Of a stretch of DNA of 64,000 bases, positions 49,760-63,200 are shown piece after piece. The notes below the pieces were generated by a model. The model was not told the origin of the DNA. It did not search any database and worked only from the letters and a program-made list of their open reading frames with translations. Source of the DNA: Lachancea dasiensis. Its lineage: Eukaryota; Ascomycota; Saccharomycetes; Saccharomycetales; Saccharomycetaceae. A program made the translations under genes and the position numbers. Every line of letters begins with the position of its first letter. Position 1 is the stretch's first letter. The stretch covers positions 62,001 to 126,000 of the forward strand of contig LT598458.1 in the NCBI GenBank assembly GCA_900074725.1, in the 5' to 3' direction.

Positions 49760-50494
49760 ATCAACTTTTCAGCGGTCTTAGGATCGTCTAATCTTAGCAA
49801 CAAGCGGTTCTGGAGTCACAGCAGCCGGTTGAAAGAGCATACCTGCTGCTCGTTTTTTGACACAGTGCAACTATTCGCGATGACTTGTTTTATTGTTGAC
49901 AAAACTTGTCATTTTCTCCCTGCGTGTCGCAAATAAAAAGTTCCCTCCTGCCAGCCACACGACCGAGGCTTATTATGCTTGTTTAGTATCACTAAAGCCA
50001 CCTTGGTTGAATGTAAACGATGGTTCAAGTGCTATTGCGTGAATGCTGTTATTTAAATCTGATAAATGGGATCAGAAGTGCTGCGATTCTTGAATCCTTT
50101 TTGTATTACTTTACTAGCAGAAGAGAAACACCAAAATCTCACGAGAAATAATCTGAATGAGGTGCTTGGCTTGGTAGCACGTCAAAACGCTACACGATTT
50201 TAGCCGGGGATCCTGGGAACGATCGCCAGGACTCAGTTCTTTATACACTTATAGAAGGCATTACGCATGTCCAGTCGAGGACATGGAGATCACAGTTCAT
50301 GCAAAAGATAGGCGGAAAATATCCCAATTCAAGGCAGAGCGGCGCTTGGGCTAGTAAATGGGCGAGTTGACTTTGCTTACTGCCCGGCATACGTGTCACA
50401 CTGTACGTAATGATTCCAATTGTGGTTCAATAATGGACGATGTTCCGATTGTGGAACCTTGGTTGACTAACTCTCATGCAATAGGCTACTGAAT
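49760..50494. other. Divergent intergenic RRG7/BIL1
   Basis: 735 bp. A GACTAAC followed by CAATAG just before BIL1 (50464-50484) resembles an intron end, but no convincing donor was found. No gene is seen. Confidence 0.4.
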
Positions 50495-50704
50495 ATGCCA
50501 TCTCCCAATGCCTCTCCACTGCCCAAAGACCTTGATGGAGGTTCCACGAGCGAGAATGGTGAGCAAGTTGTTACGGTATTTGATTTGGCCACGGAGATAG
50601 AACAGTCTTTGAAGAAAGTCCTCTCAGAGGTTCAGGAAATTGATAAAGAGTTTCAAAAGCAATTCGAAGCTATTGACAGACGCCTCAAAAGTTTTGAAAA
50701 GTAA
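50495..50704 (+). CDS. BIL1: Bil1, Bud6-interacting small protein
   Basis: A 69-residue protein fitting S. cerevisiae Bil1 (YOR304C-A, 76 aa), which binds Bud6 to stimulate formin-driven actin assembly. The last 40 residues form an acidic coiled coil (LATEIEQSLKKVLSEVQEI, KEFQKQFEAIDRRLKSFEK). The position next to RRG7, with ISW2 further on, supports it. The ATG at 50495 is the only good start. Confidence 0.8.
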   Translation: MPSPNASPLPKDLDGGSTSENGEQVVTVFDLATEIEQSLKKVLSEVQEIDKEFQKQFEAIDRRLKSFEK

Positions 50705-51310
50705 TTACTTTACATCCCTGTGCCTTCAAAATCGTTCAATTTCGATTGATCGGTTACGCTTCTCATTGGTATGCATGATGTACACGGTCTTCGTGTAGAT
50801 TTCACGGTACATCGAAATCCACTGTACGTTGTCTTTCGCAGAGCTCACAGAAAAGTTCCTATGTGGTTCGACGGCTGAGATTTGTGATGAAAGGCCTACT
50901 ACAACATGCCCGCCCTATGAAACGAGGGAACGATGAAGTATTATATAAGGGAAGTTCCTTTGGAGGCTGCATACTGTGACCTTCCACGCATATGGTCGAT
51001 ATTCATGATGATTCTTGTCGTCTGAAATATATAACTTGAGTGGAGAACTGGTTTGCTTGATAGTGAGTGCAGTACACAGACACAAAGAAGCGCTTAGATC
51101 TTACCAATATCCAATTACATATGGATCGCCAGAAAGCGTAAAACAGACCTTGGATTGCCTTCTTAGTAGATCATCATTTTTAGGTCACGTTGTCACCATC
51201 GATAAAGTTGTCCATATATATTATTATATGCGAAGTATACCTTCATCAACCTAAATAGAACGGGCACAAATAACCGTTGTACAGATACCTTTTTGACCTG
51301 GTCCACCGCC
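50705..51310. other. Intergenic BIL1/CUS1
   Basis: 606 bp. A 79-codon frame from 51015 starts on a non-ATG codon, has no recognisable content and was not called. Nothing else is seen. Confidence 0.4.
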
Positions 51311-52861
51311 ATGGGTAGCTCCCACAAGAGAAAACAACGACAAAAAGCAAAAAAGAGCCTTAAGGATCAGAACAGTGTTAATTCCAAGCGGGATCTGGTC
51401 AAAATTGTAGATGAGCTTAAAGCTCAAAGGCAGAACAATATTAAAGGTACAGATGAAGGTGGTGCTAAGGGAGAAGAACAGTCTGAGAATGGAATTATAC
51501 CGTCTAACCAAGAATTAGGGCAATTTGAGAAAATTTTTGCCCACTTCCGACCAGGGCTAATAGAAAATAATGGCACCAATGGTGCCCAATTCACGAGAGC
51601 AGGAAATGGCGATCACAAACAAAATGACAACAGCGTGAATCAGGTTGCTACTCTGATGGGTGGTAACACAGCTATGGGGGATACCGACAACGATAGTCAA
51701 GCAATTTCGGTACGGAAAAAGCGCCAGCAGGCAAAACCTACGCTAGCAGATTTGAAGTCCATGGTAATATACCCAGAACTAATACAGTGGTTTGATTGCG
51801 ATGGCCCGAACCCACTACTACTAACTAAGATCAAATCTTCTAAGAACGTTGTTTCCGTGCCGAGTCATTGGCAACTTAAGCGAGAATATCTTTCGGGCAG
51901 ATCGGTTCTTGCCAAGAAACCATTCGAACTTCCTGACATAATTCGCCATACCAATATTGAAGAGATGCGTAATACCTTGCCACAAGAAGCAACTGAGGAG
52001 AGAAGCCTCAAGGAATCGTCGAGGGCCCGCATACGACCCAAGCTGGGCAGCCTCGACTTGGATTATCGCAAACTTCACGACGCTTTCTTCAAAATAGGAA
52101 GACATTGGAAACCGGATTACATGCTTCCATATGGCGACTTGTTTTATGAAAATCGCAACTTAGAAGACGAACGGAAATGGCGGAAAATGGAACGCTCTTT
52201 ACGTCCTGGACGCTTGAGTAAGGATCTACGGGCCGCATTAGGGTTGCCCGAAGGCAAGCTTCCTCCCTGGTGCTCGAAATTTAACGAGTTAGGAATGCCA
52301 CCTTCCTACTCAGATTATAAGGTAGCTGGCGTAAATTGGGACATCTCTAACTTGCATGGAGATGTTTACGGATCGCTGGAATCTAATCGAGAGTCGCCGC
52401 AGGATATACCCTTGTTTGGTCAGATTGTACATCTAGACAGCGATAGTGATAACGATATCGATGAAGGCGATCTCAATAATGAGCAGGTTAATACTGACAA
52501 AAGTATCAGAACACAATCGGTCGATAAGGATTCTGCAGACAAGGAAAAGCAGAGGGAAGATGCAATAAGGGCCGAAAGCATGAAGGAGGTTTTGAAACGT
52601 AGGAAACAGAATCAGCCAGAACGTCTTGAAGGAAGGGAGCAAAAACGACTATACTCCGTCATTGAACAAAAGGATGAAGGAGATAAGTCTCAACTAACCG
52701 GTAACTCTACAATTTACGACATCGGGGCTTCGAAACGCGCATTGGGTGAGCAAGACTCGTTACCTTATAAATATCCTTCTCGATTGTCAGCAGCGCCAGA
52801 TTCAGGTTTAGAGGAGAAAGATCCCAGTGAAACAAAAGAAAAACAGAAGTTCAGGTTCTAA
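51311..52861 (+). CDS. CUS1: Splicing factor Cus1 (SF3b2/SAP145)
   Basis: A 516-residue SF3b subunit (S. cerevisiae YMR240C, 436 aa), part of U2 snRNP, which stabilises U2 on the branch point with Hsh49. The basic N-terminus MGSSHKRKQRQKAKK is followed by the SF3b2 core: KPTLADLKSMVIYPELIQWFD, DPLLL-type NPLLLTKIK, VPSHWQLKREYLSGR. The PSP proline-rich motif follows (RPGRLSKDLRAALGLPEG, PPWCSKFNELGMPPSY). I used the ATG at 51311. It converges on PYD2 with 40 bp between stops. Confidence 0.95.
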   Translation: MGSSHKRKQRQKAKKSLKDQNSVNSKRDLVKIVDELKAQRQNNIKGTDEGGAKGEEQSENGIIPSNQELGQFEKIFAHFRPGLIENNGTNGAQFTRAGNGDHKQNDNSVNQVATLMGGNTAMGDTDNDSQAISVRKKRQQAKPTLADLKSMVIYPELIQWFDCDGPNPLLLTKIKSSKNVVSVPSHWQLKREYLSGRSVLAKKPFELPDIIRHTNIEEMRNTLPQEATEERSLKESSRARIRPKLGSLDLDYRKLHDAFFKIGRHWKPDYMLPYGDLFYENRNLEDERKWRKMERSLRPGRLSKDLRAALGLPEGKLPPWCSKFNELGMPPSYSDYKVAGVNWDISNLHGDVYGSLESNRESPQDIPLFGQIVHLDSDSDNDIDEGDLNNEQVNTDKSIRTQSVDKDSADKEKQREDAIRAESMKEVLKRRKQNQPERLEGREQKRLYSVIEQKDEGDKSQLTGNSTIYDIGASKRALGEQDSLPYKYPSRLSAAPDSGLEEKDPSETKEKQKFRF

Positions 52862-52901
52862 ACTTTTGCGGTTGATATACAGGTAAGACCCAAGTTTATC
52901 A

Positions 52902-54550
<1,649 letters not shown>

Positions 54551-55284
54551 GTTAGGTTGGTTGGCGCTGTTGTGGGGAGAGTGTACGAATGAGAGCCACT
54601 TCTCTCGACTGTTACGATTCTTATCATGTCAAATCTTATCTTATCACAGACCCTGATCAGATCACTATTTTATTTCATGTCATTTTATGTAAATGATGTC
54701 ATTTCACGTCAAAGTCAATAGAGCACGTACTGGTGTAGTTGACTTATGATGAAGACAGGTGGTGGACTTCGTAGTATCTTACACGCTCTCCTTTACCCCA
54801 CAAATGAGTGAAAAGAGAACATGTACTCTTTTTTCATTGTAACTGAACTTGAGGGGTCATCACATTGGGCCCAAAATATCGTACCTCACCATGTATCGGT
54901 AGAGCATTTCTCCTCTTCAATCTGGACTATTTGGGCCCAAGATGTTCTCGCCGATATCCGTATAGCAAACGACATATTGGTACGAAGTGATACCAGGATC
55001 AAGCTCTCCCATTCTACGCTACTTGGACCCACTGGAACCCAAATTGATTTCCTGAATAACAAAAGTTAGGTTAATTACCTCTAGAAGAGCTGAAGTTCAG
55101 TCTTAATAGTAGAGAGTGCCCAACGGGTTTATTTATCTGAGAATAGAGATATGAAAATTCCATACTCGTGGAAAATGCTACTTTTGAAGCGAAAAGAGTA
55201 GTAAAAGTTCAAGCTCATCGCCAACATTCGTGACGATGAGCACCAGGAATCAATAGTTAAGAACTCCACCTAAAGTGAGCAAAA
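54551..55284. promoter_or_regulatory. Divergent PYD2/RNT1 regulatory region
   Basis: Three CTTATC words (GATAAG on the PYD2 strand) at 54620-54625, 54635-54640 and 54640-54645 lie 70-95 bp upstream of PYD2. An ATGTCATTT motif recurs at about 54675-54705. Two copies of the palindrome TTGGGCCCAA (54865-54874 and 54931-54940) lie 66 bp apart. Confidence 0.7.
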
Positions 55285-56763
55285 ATGTCCAATAATGTGA
55301 ATCGAAACTGGGTGCCATCTGAAAGCGTTCCAAACGCGGTCGAAAACAAACGAAACGCGTATAGCATTCACAAAGGAAGTCAAGATGATCTAGAGCTTAG
55401 TAACGTTTATCAATATTCTCAGGTCCTGCAGTTAGAACATGCAGTGACGAACTTCCTCGAATATTTTAATAAGATCATCCAGCTCTCTCCGAATTATAAA
55501 GTCTACTTGGAGAACGTAGATTCATTGAAGACCACTAGTGTTGAGATTCTTCCTGCTATGCTGAGGCATAAGCTTAAGTGCGCTGCTGAACTGGCATCAC
55601 TCAATGAACTTGGAAAACTGCCGTTGCTGGATGAGTTAAATGCATACGAATCAAAATTTTCCGCTGCTGACAGAAAGCCCGTTTTGCAAGAATTGAATGG
55701 AAGTGACATTAAAAAGTTATCTGCCTCGGTGAATAACGAGATGGTCAAGCACTGGAATGAAGTATCTAAAAAAGCACAGGAAGATGAGGAGGAAGATGAG
55801 GAAGAGGATGGTTACGAACCGGATGAGAGCAAAAAGAAGTGGCCCCCCAAACTACCAGAAATCAAGAACTCGGCTATTAGGGCCAGGGTGTTTATTCACA
55901 AATCAATCATTAACGATAAGCTGTACTTGTCTGAACACGACATGATAAAGGCGCATAACGAACGTTTGGAATTTCTAGGTGATTCGATTTTGAACACTAC
56001 CATAACTATGATCCTGTACAATAAGTTTCCGCATCTTAGCGAGGGCCAGCTTTCAAAACTCAGGATGAAACTCATCAGCAATGAGCGGTTGAAAAAGTGG
56101 TCTTTTCTCTACAAGTTTAACGAGAAGCTTAGAACTAACATTGATAAATCATGTGAAACCAATGAGTTCAAGCAAGGGAAGCAAAAGTTATACGCCGATG
56201 TTTTTGAAGCCTATATTGGTGGTTTACTAGAGGACGATCCTAAGCATAACCTTCCAAGAGTGCGGAAATGGCTCAGTAAACTGGCTCTCCCAGTAATAGA
56301 AGAAGAGGTAAAGAAAGATGACGACTTGGACTTGACCGAAGTAGATGTCAACTCCAAGAAGACATTGTATTCTTTGATCGGCTATGCCGCTCTAAATTTA
56401 CATTACAAACCGGTTCAAAAGCCCACATCCGAGAACCCTATTGCTCTTGTGGAGTGCCGTATTAAAGACGGTACTGTACTAGGCGTGGGGAAAGGGAAAA
56501 ATATAAAGACAGCGGGCATGAGGGCAGCTCAACAGGTTCTCCGCAATAAACCTCTAATAGAAAAGTATGCAAGCTTTAGAGCTGCGGTTCCTAGGTCAGA
56601 TTCTGTGGTGAAAAATTTAGCTGGGAACAAGCGCCCTAACCAGGCAGATGATTTTGACGGCTATACTTCCAAAGAACATCCTTCGAAAAGGGCCGATCAG
56701 GGTTTAAAGTCATCTTCAAGCAAGATAGTTCCTAATGCAGATGGTTCATTAAGTTTAATATAG
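55285..56763 (+). CDS. RNT1: RNase III Rnt1
   Basis: A 492-residue double-strand-specific endoribonuclease (S. cerevisiae YMR239C, 471 aa) that processes pre-rRNA, snRNAs and snoRNAs in the nucleus. An N-terminal dimerisation domain (~residues 1-160) is followed by the RNase III signature in NERLEFLGDSILNTT and the second acidic site in KLYADVFEAYIGGLL. A double-stranded RNA-binding domain follows at ~340-430 (KKTLYSLIGYAAL, KNIKTAGMRAAQQVL). The C-terminal tail carries basic nuclear-localisation clusters. Confidence 0.96.
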   Translation: MSNNVNRNWVPSESVPNAVENKRNAYSIHKGSQDDLELSNVYQYSQVLQLEHAVTNFLEYFNKIIQLSPNYKVYLENVDSLKTTSVEILPAMLRHKLKCAAELASLNELGKLPLLDELNAYESKFSAADRKPVLQELNGSDIKKLSASVNNEMVKHWNEVSKKAQEDEEEDEEEDGYEPDESKKKWPPKLPEIKNSAIRARVFIHKSIINDKLYLSEHDMIKAHNERLEFLGDSILNTTITMILYNKFPHLSEGQLSKLRMKLISNERLKKWSFLYKFNEKLRTNIDKSCETNEFKQGKQKLYADVFEAYIGGLLEDDPKHNLPRVRKWLSKLALPVIEEEVKKDDDLDLTEVDVNSKKTLYSLIGYAALNLHYKPVQKPTSENPIALVECRIKDGTVLGVGKGKNIKTAGMRAAQQVLRNKPLIEKYASFRAAVPRSDSVVKNLAGNKRPNQADDFDGYTSKEHPSKRADQGLKSSSSKIVPNADGSLSLI

Positions 56764-56787
56764 CAAATCGTTAACAAAAGAACACAA

Positions 56788-59700
56788 TTATATTACATCT
56801 ACTTCATCCTGTGACTTAAGCTTTTTCTCTGTGTGGGCACTTGGCGAAAGGCTTCCTTCGATCTCAGGATTAGGTGTGTTCTCTTTGGCTCTTTGTCGCT
56901 TTTTCTTGTGATTATCAGGGCCTTCGAATTCTCGAGCTATTATAGCAAGGAGAGTGTTCGCTCTCTTTGAGATTTCTTGAACACTTCTTGATTTGAAAAA
57001 CCAGTTGAATTCGAATAAATCACTTGCCATGATTTCTTGCTTAACCTTTTCGTAGAGGTTCTCAGCCGAAAGCCCTATATTGTAGATAGTTACCAAAATG
57101 AAGCGATCTTCAAAATGGTCAAAAGTTTTGCGGGAGTTATTAGGTGGGTACGGCACTATCATGTTGTAGAGAGGATCTTCATATTGTTCAACCTTTTTCT
57201 TGAGCAGGTATTCCTGGTTTTTCTGTCGATCTGCTCGTCGTTCCCCAGCTTCGATGGAGTTTACGTATTTTTCGTGGCCTGGCAATTCAGTGAACCTCTC
57301 CCAAAAAACCTGTGCATATTCCTTGACATCGTCAATAGTCTTGTTGTCCAAGGTGCTCGCAATTGAAGCATAATCGTTTCTACCATATCTTCCACAACTG
57401 TTAATAAAGATAAAAAACTCTTTCTTATTCCAATTGGTAAACGCCTGGTCAACGAGTTGTTGTTTCAGATTGCTATCTTCATCTGAAAATTCTTTTGCGC
57501 TGTCAATTTTAGCTTGCTCCCCAGCCACAAGCCTGTCAAGTTCCTCAGCCGCAACGTCGAGTTCATCGAGGATCAGATCATACGTCGAGACTCTATAGTT
57601 GACTTTCTTTTTGAACCATAGCTGCTCTTTTTCTTGTAATTCTCGTACCTGGGGTGGAAAAAATTGGTGTTCTTGGATGTTAATGGTCTTCGGCGGTTTA
57701 ACAGATCTCGGTTGAGGGCTGTTCTTGGAAGTACTATCATAATCTTTGGATCCATCTTCCGTTATATAGGATTGCTCTCTCCTTCTTTCACGGCGAGATG
57801 GATTGATCCAGTTTCTTGTTTGGTCCTCGGGTTTTTTTTGAAAGTTTTCTCCATTCCATTCATAAGCAGATTGGTCTCCTAAGCCGTTGAACTTTTGCAG
57901 GTCATCTAATCCAAGCTTTTCGTATTTGGCGTTAAGTCGCAGCGTTTTCTCTTCACCTTTTCTCAAAATATCTTCAATGTCGTCGTTAACCGTCATCTTG
58001 GAATGATTTCCAAATACGTCTTTCGCTCCAAATTGAATCATGTCCAAAAGGTCGCCTTTTGAATTACCAATGGAGGAGGTTTTCTTACCAACCCCCTGCT
58101 GAATTACGAGCTGGTCTAAACGTAGCTTCTGTGCTGCTCTTTCAATAACTTTCTCCTCAATTGCATTTTCTGTAACAAATCGATAAACGTGCACCTGTTT
58201 CTTTTGTCCAATTCTGTGTGCTCTATCCATCGCTTGCAAATCTGCCTGGGGATTCCAGTCAGAATCGTACAGTACAACAGTGTCTGCAGTCACAAGGTTG
58301 ATTCCCAGACCGCCTGCTCTAGTGGTCAACAAAAAAATAAACTTTTCTGACCCCGTTTCATTAAACTGATCGATAGCTTCAACTCTGTCTTCATGAGACG
58401 TTGACCCGTCTATTCTACAGTATTCGTAATCTCTGAAAAAACAATAATCTTCCAGAATATCTAAAAGTCTGGACATCTGACTGAAAATCAAGACGCGAGA
58501 ACCAGCCTCTCTCTTTTTTTTCAATAATTTGTCAAGAACGATCATTTTTCCAGCATTGTAAACTAAATGCTCGTCTGTTGTATATGGCGGCCCCGGTTCA
58601 GCACCTTCGAAAAGATATGGATGATTACAGCACTTTCTTAGCTGCATAACAATGTTAAGTAGCCTCGTATTACCCTCGCGTTTCCCTATTGCTCCATTGA
58701 CAGCATCCAAATCCTTTTCTAGGAGACTCTTGTACCACTGAACTTGCATCTGAGTCATGCCCACATATAAGTTAGTTTCAATTTTTGGTAACAATGAAGT
58801 CTCTACTTCTGATTTTAGTCTTCTCAGTAAAAATGGGCTCAAAACGGTATGAAGTTGCTGTACGACGACATCCTGGTCTTCTTCACTATTATTTTGTTCG
58901 AACCATTGATCAAATACATCTGAATCACCAAAGATATCAGGAAGTAAAAAATTCAGGAGAGCCCACAACTCGTGAAGGTTGTTTTGCAATGGGGTACCTG
59001 TGATCAGGAGTCTGCCTCGTGAATGAAAGAGGCGTATTATTTGAGACAAGGTACTCTGCTCATTTTTTATACGGTGTGCTTCGTCGATAACCAGATATTG
59101 CCACATCAATCTTTTTAACGTGGATTTTTCTTTTATGACCATCTCATAAGATGTTATGAGGATGTCAAATTTGGCTTCAAGCACAACTGTATTTAAAATC
59201 TCTCGGCGTTGCTCTTTATCACCACTTAAGACAACAGTTTCGACTTCGGGCGTCCACTTGGAAAACTCTCGTTTCCAGTTGTTAAGCGTGGATTTCGGAA
59301 CTATCACAATTGATGGGCCATCAATATTCTTGGCGTATCGCAAATAACCCAGGAAAGCAATTGTTTGCAAAGTTTTCCCGAGCCCCATCTCATCAGCAAG
59401 GATACCCGAGAGTTTGTTTTCATAAAGGGATAACAACCAGTTGACACCCTGGATTTGATAATCTCGCAAGGTCCCGGATTTTATAAAACTCGGTGATTCC
59501 GTGAGGACCTCTGTAGAATCAAGGTTGTCCTCTTCTTCCTCCATTAATTCTGCGTCTTCCTCCTTTTCACTTTTCCTATGATGCCTCGAACTATCCGACC
59601 CACTGCCTGCCCGTTGGCCGTGTGAACTCTCCTCAAGATCAATGTTCTTGAGTAACTTTTGGATGTTCTTGTCTTGTTTAGCTCTCAAGCCGATAAAGTG

Positions 59701-59856
59701 ACGAAATAAATCAGTCAGTTTAAGTAAATACCTAAAACGCTCATAGGTCTCTTCTCTTGCCTTGTGTTTCTCCACTGGCACTTCCGAGTGTATAAAAAAC
59801 CGTTTTTTACGCGAAGTCCAATACGCTTTGTCCTTAACAACTTCATTATCCTCCAT
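56788..59856 (-). CDS. ISW2: ISWI chromatin remodeller ATPase (Isw2)
   Basis: A 1022-residue ISWI ATPase. The N-terminal AutoN-like region has [16 protein letters not shown]. The SNF2 helicase core shows [16 protein letters not shown] (motif I), [10 protein letters not shown] (motif II) and [13 protein letters not shown] plus [16 protein letters not shown] (motifs V-VI). HAND, SANT and SLIDE domains follow ([33 protein letters not shown]-type end). Its neighbours RRG7/BIL1 and RNT1 point to ISW2 (YOR304W) over ISW1. It slides nucleosomes toward promoters to repress transcription. It converges on RNT1 with 24 bp between stops. Confidence 0.94.
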   Translation of the reverse strand: MEDNEVVKDKAYWTSRKKRFFIHSEVPVEKHKAREETYERFRYLLKLTDLFRHFIGLRAKQDKNIQKLLKNIDLEESSHGQRAGSGSDSSRHHRKSEKEEDAELMEEEEDNLDSTEVLTESPSFIKSGTLRDYQIQGVNWLLSLYENKLSGILADEMGLGKTLQTIAFLGYLRYAKNIDGPSIVIVPKSTLNNWKREFSKWTPEVETVVLSGDKEQRREILNTVVLEAKFDILITSYEMVIKEKSTLKRLMWQYLVIDEAHRIKNEQSTLSQIIRLFHSRGRLLITGTPLQNNLHELWALLNFLLPDIFGDSDVFDQWFEQNNSEEDQDVVVQQLHTVLSPFLLRRLKSEVETSLLPKIETNLYVGMTQMQVQWYKSLLEKDLDAVNGAIGKREGNTRLLNIVMQLRKCCNHPYLFEGAEPGPPYTTDEHLVYNAGKMIVLDKLLKKKREAGSRVLIFSQMSRLLDILEDYCFFRDYEYCRIDGSTSHEDRVEAIDQFNETGSEKFIFLLTTRAGGLGINLVTADTVVLYDSDWNPQADLQAMDRAHRIGQKKQVHVYRFVTENAIEEKVIERAAQKLRLDQLVIQQGVGKKTSSIGNSKGDLLDMIQFGAKDVFGNHSKMTVNDDIEDILRKGEEKTLRLNAKYEKLGLDDLQKFNGLGDQSAYEWNGENFQKKPEDQTRNWINPSRRERRREQSYITEDGSKDYDSTSKNSPQPRSVKPPKTINIQEHQFFPPQVRELQEKEQLWFKKKVNYRVSTYDLILDELDVAAEELDRLVAGEQAKIDSAKEFSDEDSNLKQQLVDQAFTNWNKKEFFIFINSCGRYGRNDYASIASTLDNKTIDDVKEYAQVFWERFTELPGHEKYVNSIEAGERRADRQKNQEYLLKKKVEQYEDPLYNMIVPYPPNNSRKTFDHFEDRFILVTIYNIGLSAENLYEKVKQEIMASDLFEFNWFFKSRSVQEISKRANTLLAIIAREFEGPDNHKKKRQRAKENTPNPEIEGSLSPSAHTEKKLKSQDEVDVI

Positions 59857-60224
59857 TGTTGCAAGATTCCAAGTCTAAGTTATAGGAAGGCCGGCCTATC
59901 CAATTTATTTCCAATTCAATGTCCCATTCAAGTTCAATGCGAGAAAGACGACGCTGATCACAAGTAGTTAAATATTTGTTTGAAATCTGGAAATTGAAAA
60001 TACGATCTGTATATAAATAAGAAAGAGGTGGGTAATGATGAAATAAAGCATTCTCACTATGGACCACCAAGAAAAGAAAAAGGAGACTCAACTTATAGCA
60101 CAAGAGACTAGTGACAGTGTAGAAGGAAATTTCTCAGCCAAAATGAAAATCAAAGTGAAGCTCTGACAACTTTGTAACTAGTAGTAGTTAAACTTATGAA
60201 GAGAATGTCTCTCTTTCGAAAATC
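59857..60224. other. Intergenic, ISW2 upstream
   Basis: 368 bp between the ISW2 start and the stop of the next gene, both on the minus strand. AT-rich; nothing specific is recognised. Confidence 0.45.
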
Positions 60225-63200
60225 TTAAATGGCCGCCTTTGCCCCTGGTCGCTCTTTTTTCAGAGGCTTACGAGAGCGCCCCGCTTTGTAGCGCTCCTTG
60301 GATCCACCCGTCCCAAAAGATCGATCTGCGTTAGACGTCCCTTGGCCATTTTGGGGCACCTCTGTTTCTTGATTCTTAAGCTGCTGCTGGACTTTTTCAG
60401 ACTCCTCGGCCCACCACTTTGCAAAACGCTCTTCTTCAATTGCATCTTTGAGAGATCTGGCCGGTTTCGGGGGAGAAGTCTTTGCGTTGGCCAGGTACAG
60501 GGGGATAGCAGAGCTTTCGCCCATGCTTGTAAGGCCAACAGATGAAGGTTTTTTCTTAATGTTTTGCTCCTTAAGAGACTTAGATAGAGAGGGAAACTTC
60601 GCAGAGGATGCTGCGTTTAATGTCTGAGTGGCCGCGAAGGACTTTCTGGAAGAGTTGCCACCCCAGACAGCCTTCTTTTCAATTGGAGGGTCCGTATTGG
60701 TTTCCGCAGCAAGTTTAATTCGTTCCTTTTGCGACAACTTTTTGACACCGGAGAAGGTAGCGCTGTTGGATTTAGAGCCATCAGCAGATGATGGCCGTGG
60801 GGATGGCGCTGCGGGCGGCCCTTGGGATGTATTGGAAAGAGAGGGGAACATAGTTTGGCGCGTCAACTTTGTAGTAGAAGCCTTCACCCTCGATTCTGTG
60901 TCCAACGGATATTCTTTAATGATGGAAGAAGTAGGACCTTCGAATTTTGCCATATTGAGGCTGTCACGCGGGTTTTCCTTGCCAGAAACTGATGGCCCCC
61001 ATTCATCTGCAATGGATGCTTCATCATTTCGATTTTTCGATGCCCTCCGCCTGCTTTTCCCAACTGTGACAAAGCCCTGATCATCCAAATCTGAAAAATC
61101 GTGCCCAATGGCTTCCTCATTATATTTCGTCAAGAGACTGAAGTCCAGCCCTGCAATCTCCAGTCCTCTGGCCTCCGCGGAATTAGATGAAGGTCGCCGC
61201 ACATTGATCAGATCCTCTTGCGACAAAGATGCTTTCCTATTAGAGGATGACCTTCGGCGGTCTGTAGAGAGTTTCGCACCAGTTGGCCGCTTAAGAGGAA
61301 GACCTAAATCAAAACTGGGCTCAAATCGATCAGAAGGGTTCATAAATATGTCATTGAACTTTGGCCGACTTTCTTGAAAGAGGCTTATTAAGTGGTCCAT
61401 CTGATTTTCGTCTTCATATGATGTATTGCTTATAGCTTTGCCATTTATAACTTTAGCTCTTGAAATGAAACCCTCCAAGTATGCCCACAAATGCGAATCG
61501 AAAAACTCCTCAATAATTTTGGAGTTCTCCTCGGAGAACAGTAGTCCAATATTGTGGTGGATGAACCAGCAGCATTCTATTAGAAGCGTCTTAGAAAGCA
61601 AGCGATGGGCGTTAACGAGAATCACCATCACTGTACTTGCGTCGATATAGTCTATTAGGGTAGTCTCGAGGTAGTACTTGAGATCGGCCATCATCCACTC
61701 ATCAGATACTTGAATTACTCCCAGTACGAAATTAACGAAAGACTTATAATCAGTAAAATGACAATGAGTGAAAAGATCCTGAAACGAAATTCCATGAATA
61801 TATTTTAAAATGCACGTCATCTCATTGTGTGAGACGTGCGGCATGTTGATCTCTGCTGTATGGCGTACACGTTTAGCCCAGTTTTCGGAAAACAATGTCG
61901 CGAAGTAAGCACTCCTGCTCTGCAGCATGAACGAATGCACCTCAACAACATTTTCTCCCGATAATCGTACTTTGACATCGGGACATGTCCGAAGCAGAGA
62001 GTTGCCACTTCCCAAAGAATGGTCTAGAATCTTAGAAAGAGCAAACGAAAGCTGGTCGCCTCTAAAAGTGCTCAAATGAAGGTCCAATGCCTTGACAAAT
62101 ATTTTAATCGAAGTCTCAAGATCCTTCTTCTTCGTCGTGCCAGGCAAATTGGAAACTGTGGGAACACTATCCGTATAAAGATAATGCAAGGCATAGCAAA
62201 GGGATTCGGGTATAAGCCTTCCAGAGCTGACTTCCACAACGGTCTTACCATTTGTTGGATACAACTCGCCCTTTAACTGGAACGAAATGCCACTGTCATT
62301 TTTAGGAGAAAACATTCCGAACTCAGCCAAGCTTGCAACAAGAAGAGGAACTCTTGCTTCAAGCAATATTCGATGACATGCACCAATGTAACGATAAGTG
62401 GCTCTATCCACAAAAATGACATCAAATTGCGAAAAATCTACACTGCCCGTCAGCGTGGGCTCCCACTCCCTGGAGAGACCTTTTGCAAGGTATTCACGGT
62501 GGGTGGGCTGATCAGCTCTTGCCCACCTATTCTGGAACAACTTCCACAGTTGATCTCCCGTAGTAGGTTCGGCTCCTGTATATTCAGCCTCGTAGTGTGG
62601 TGAAGAAGGAGAGTCCTTGCTCTCGTGGACCCTGCCTTTAACGAAGTTCTCGAGGATGTAGCTAGATGCCTCCCGTTTCTGTGTTCTATAACTCAGGGGC
62701 TCTGAATTAAGTTTCTTCGAAGGGGCAGAGGCCATGGTAAGAGGAGAAAATGAGGATATATCATTGTAGAGGTTTTGTTTGGGAAATGCCGTAGGAATCA
62801 TATCAATCTCATCTTTTATGACTGCGAAGGATGAAAATCGCGAGTCACAGCTCACCATAGTCACTTTTCCAGAGATAAGTTTGTTGTTTTTGAATTGCTT
62901 GAATGAAAAGCTTGATCCAGTAGTGGCTTTGTAAATGCAACCCCCCACTGTACATAAGATGACTTGACCGTCAGTGGACACATCGAAATCGAGACATTTA
63001 TTCCAGCCGTAATGCGGAACCCAGTTCTGGGTGATCGGCAATGAGTTAGGAAGCTTTGACCAACCATGGGCGGAGCTGTGTAGATAGCTCGATTGTAGAA
63101 TTCCTATACTGCCACTTTCGTACAGAACGCACAGGTTATTGCCGTGTGAATGCGTACTTTTGATCTTAACGACCCTGTTCTTCTTACTCAATGAATTTGG

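Noticed and set aside
50404-50484. Intron just before BIL1 (GTACGT donor, GACTAAC, CAATAG)
   Set aside because: The donor is non-consensus and no upstream ATG yields a sensible exon. At most a leader intron; not called.
51005-51030. Box C/D snoRNA-like ATGATGA and CTGA
   Set aside because: The two boxes are only about a dozen bases apart, too close for a guide RNA.
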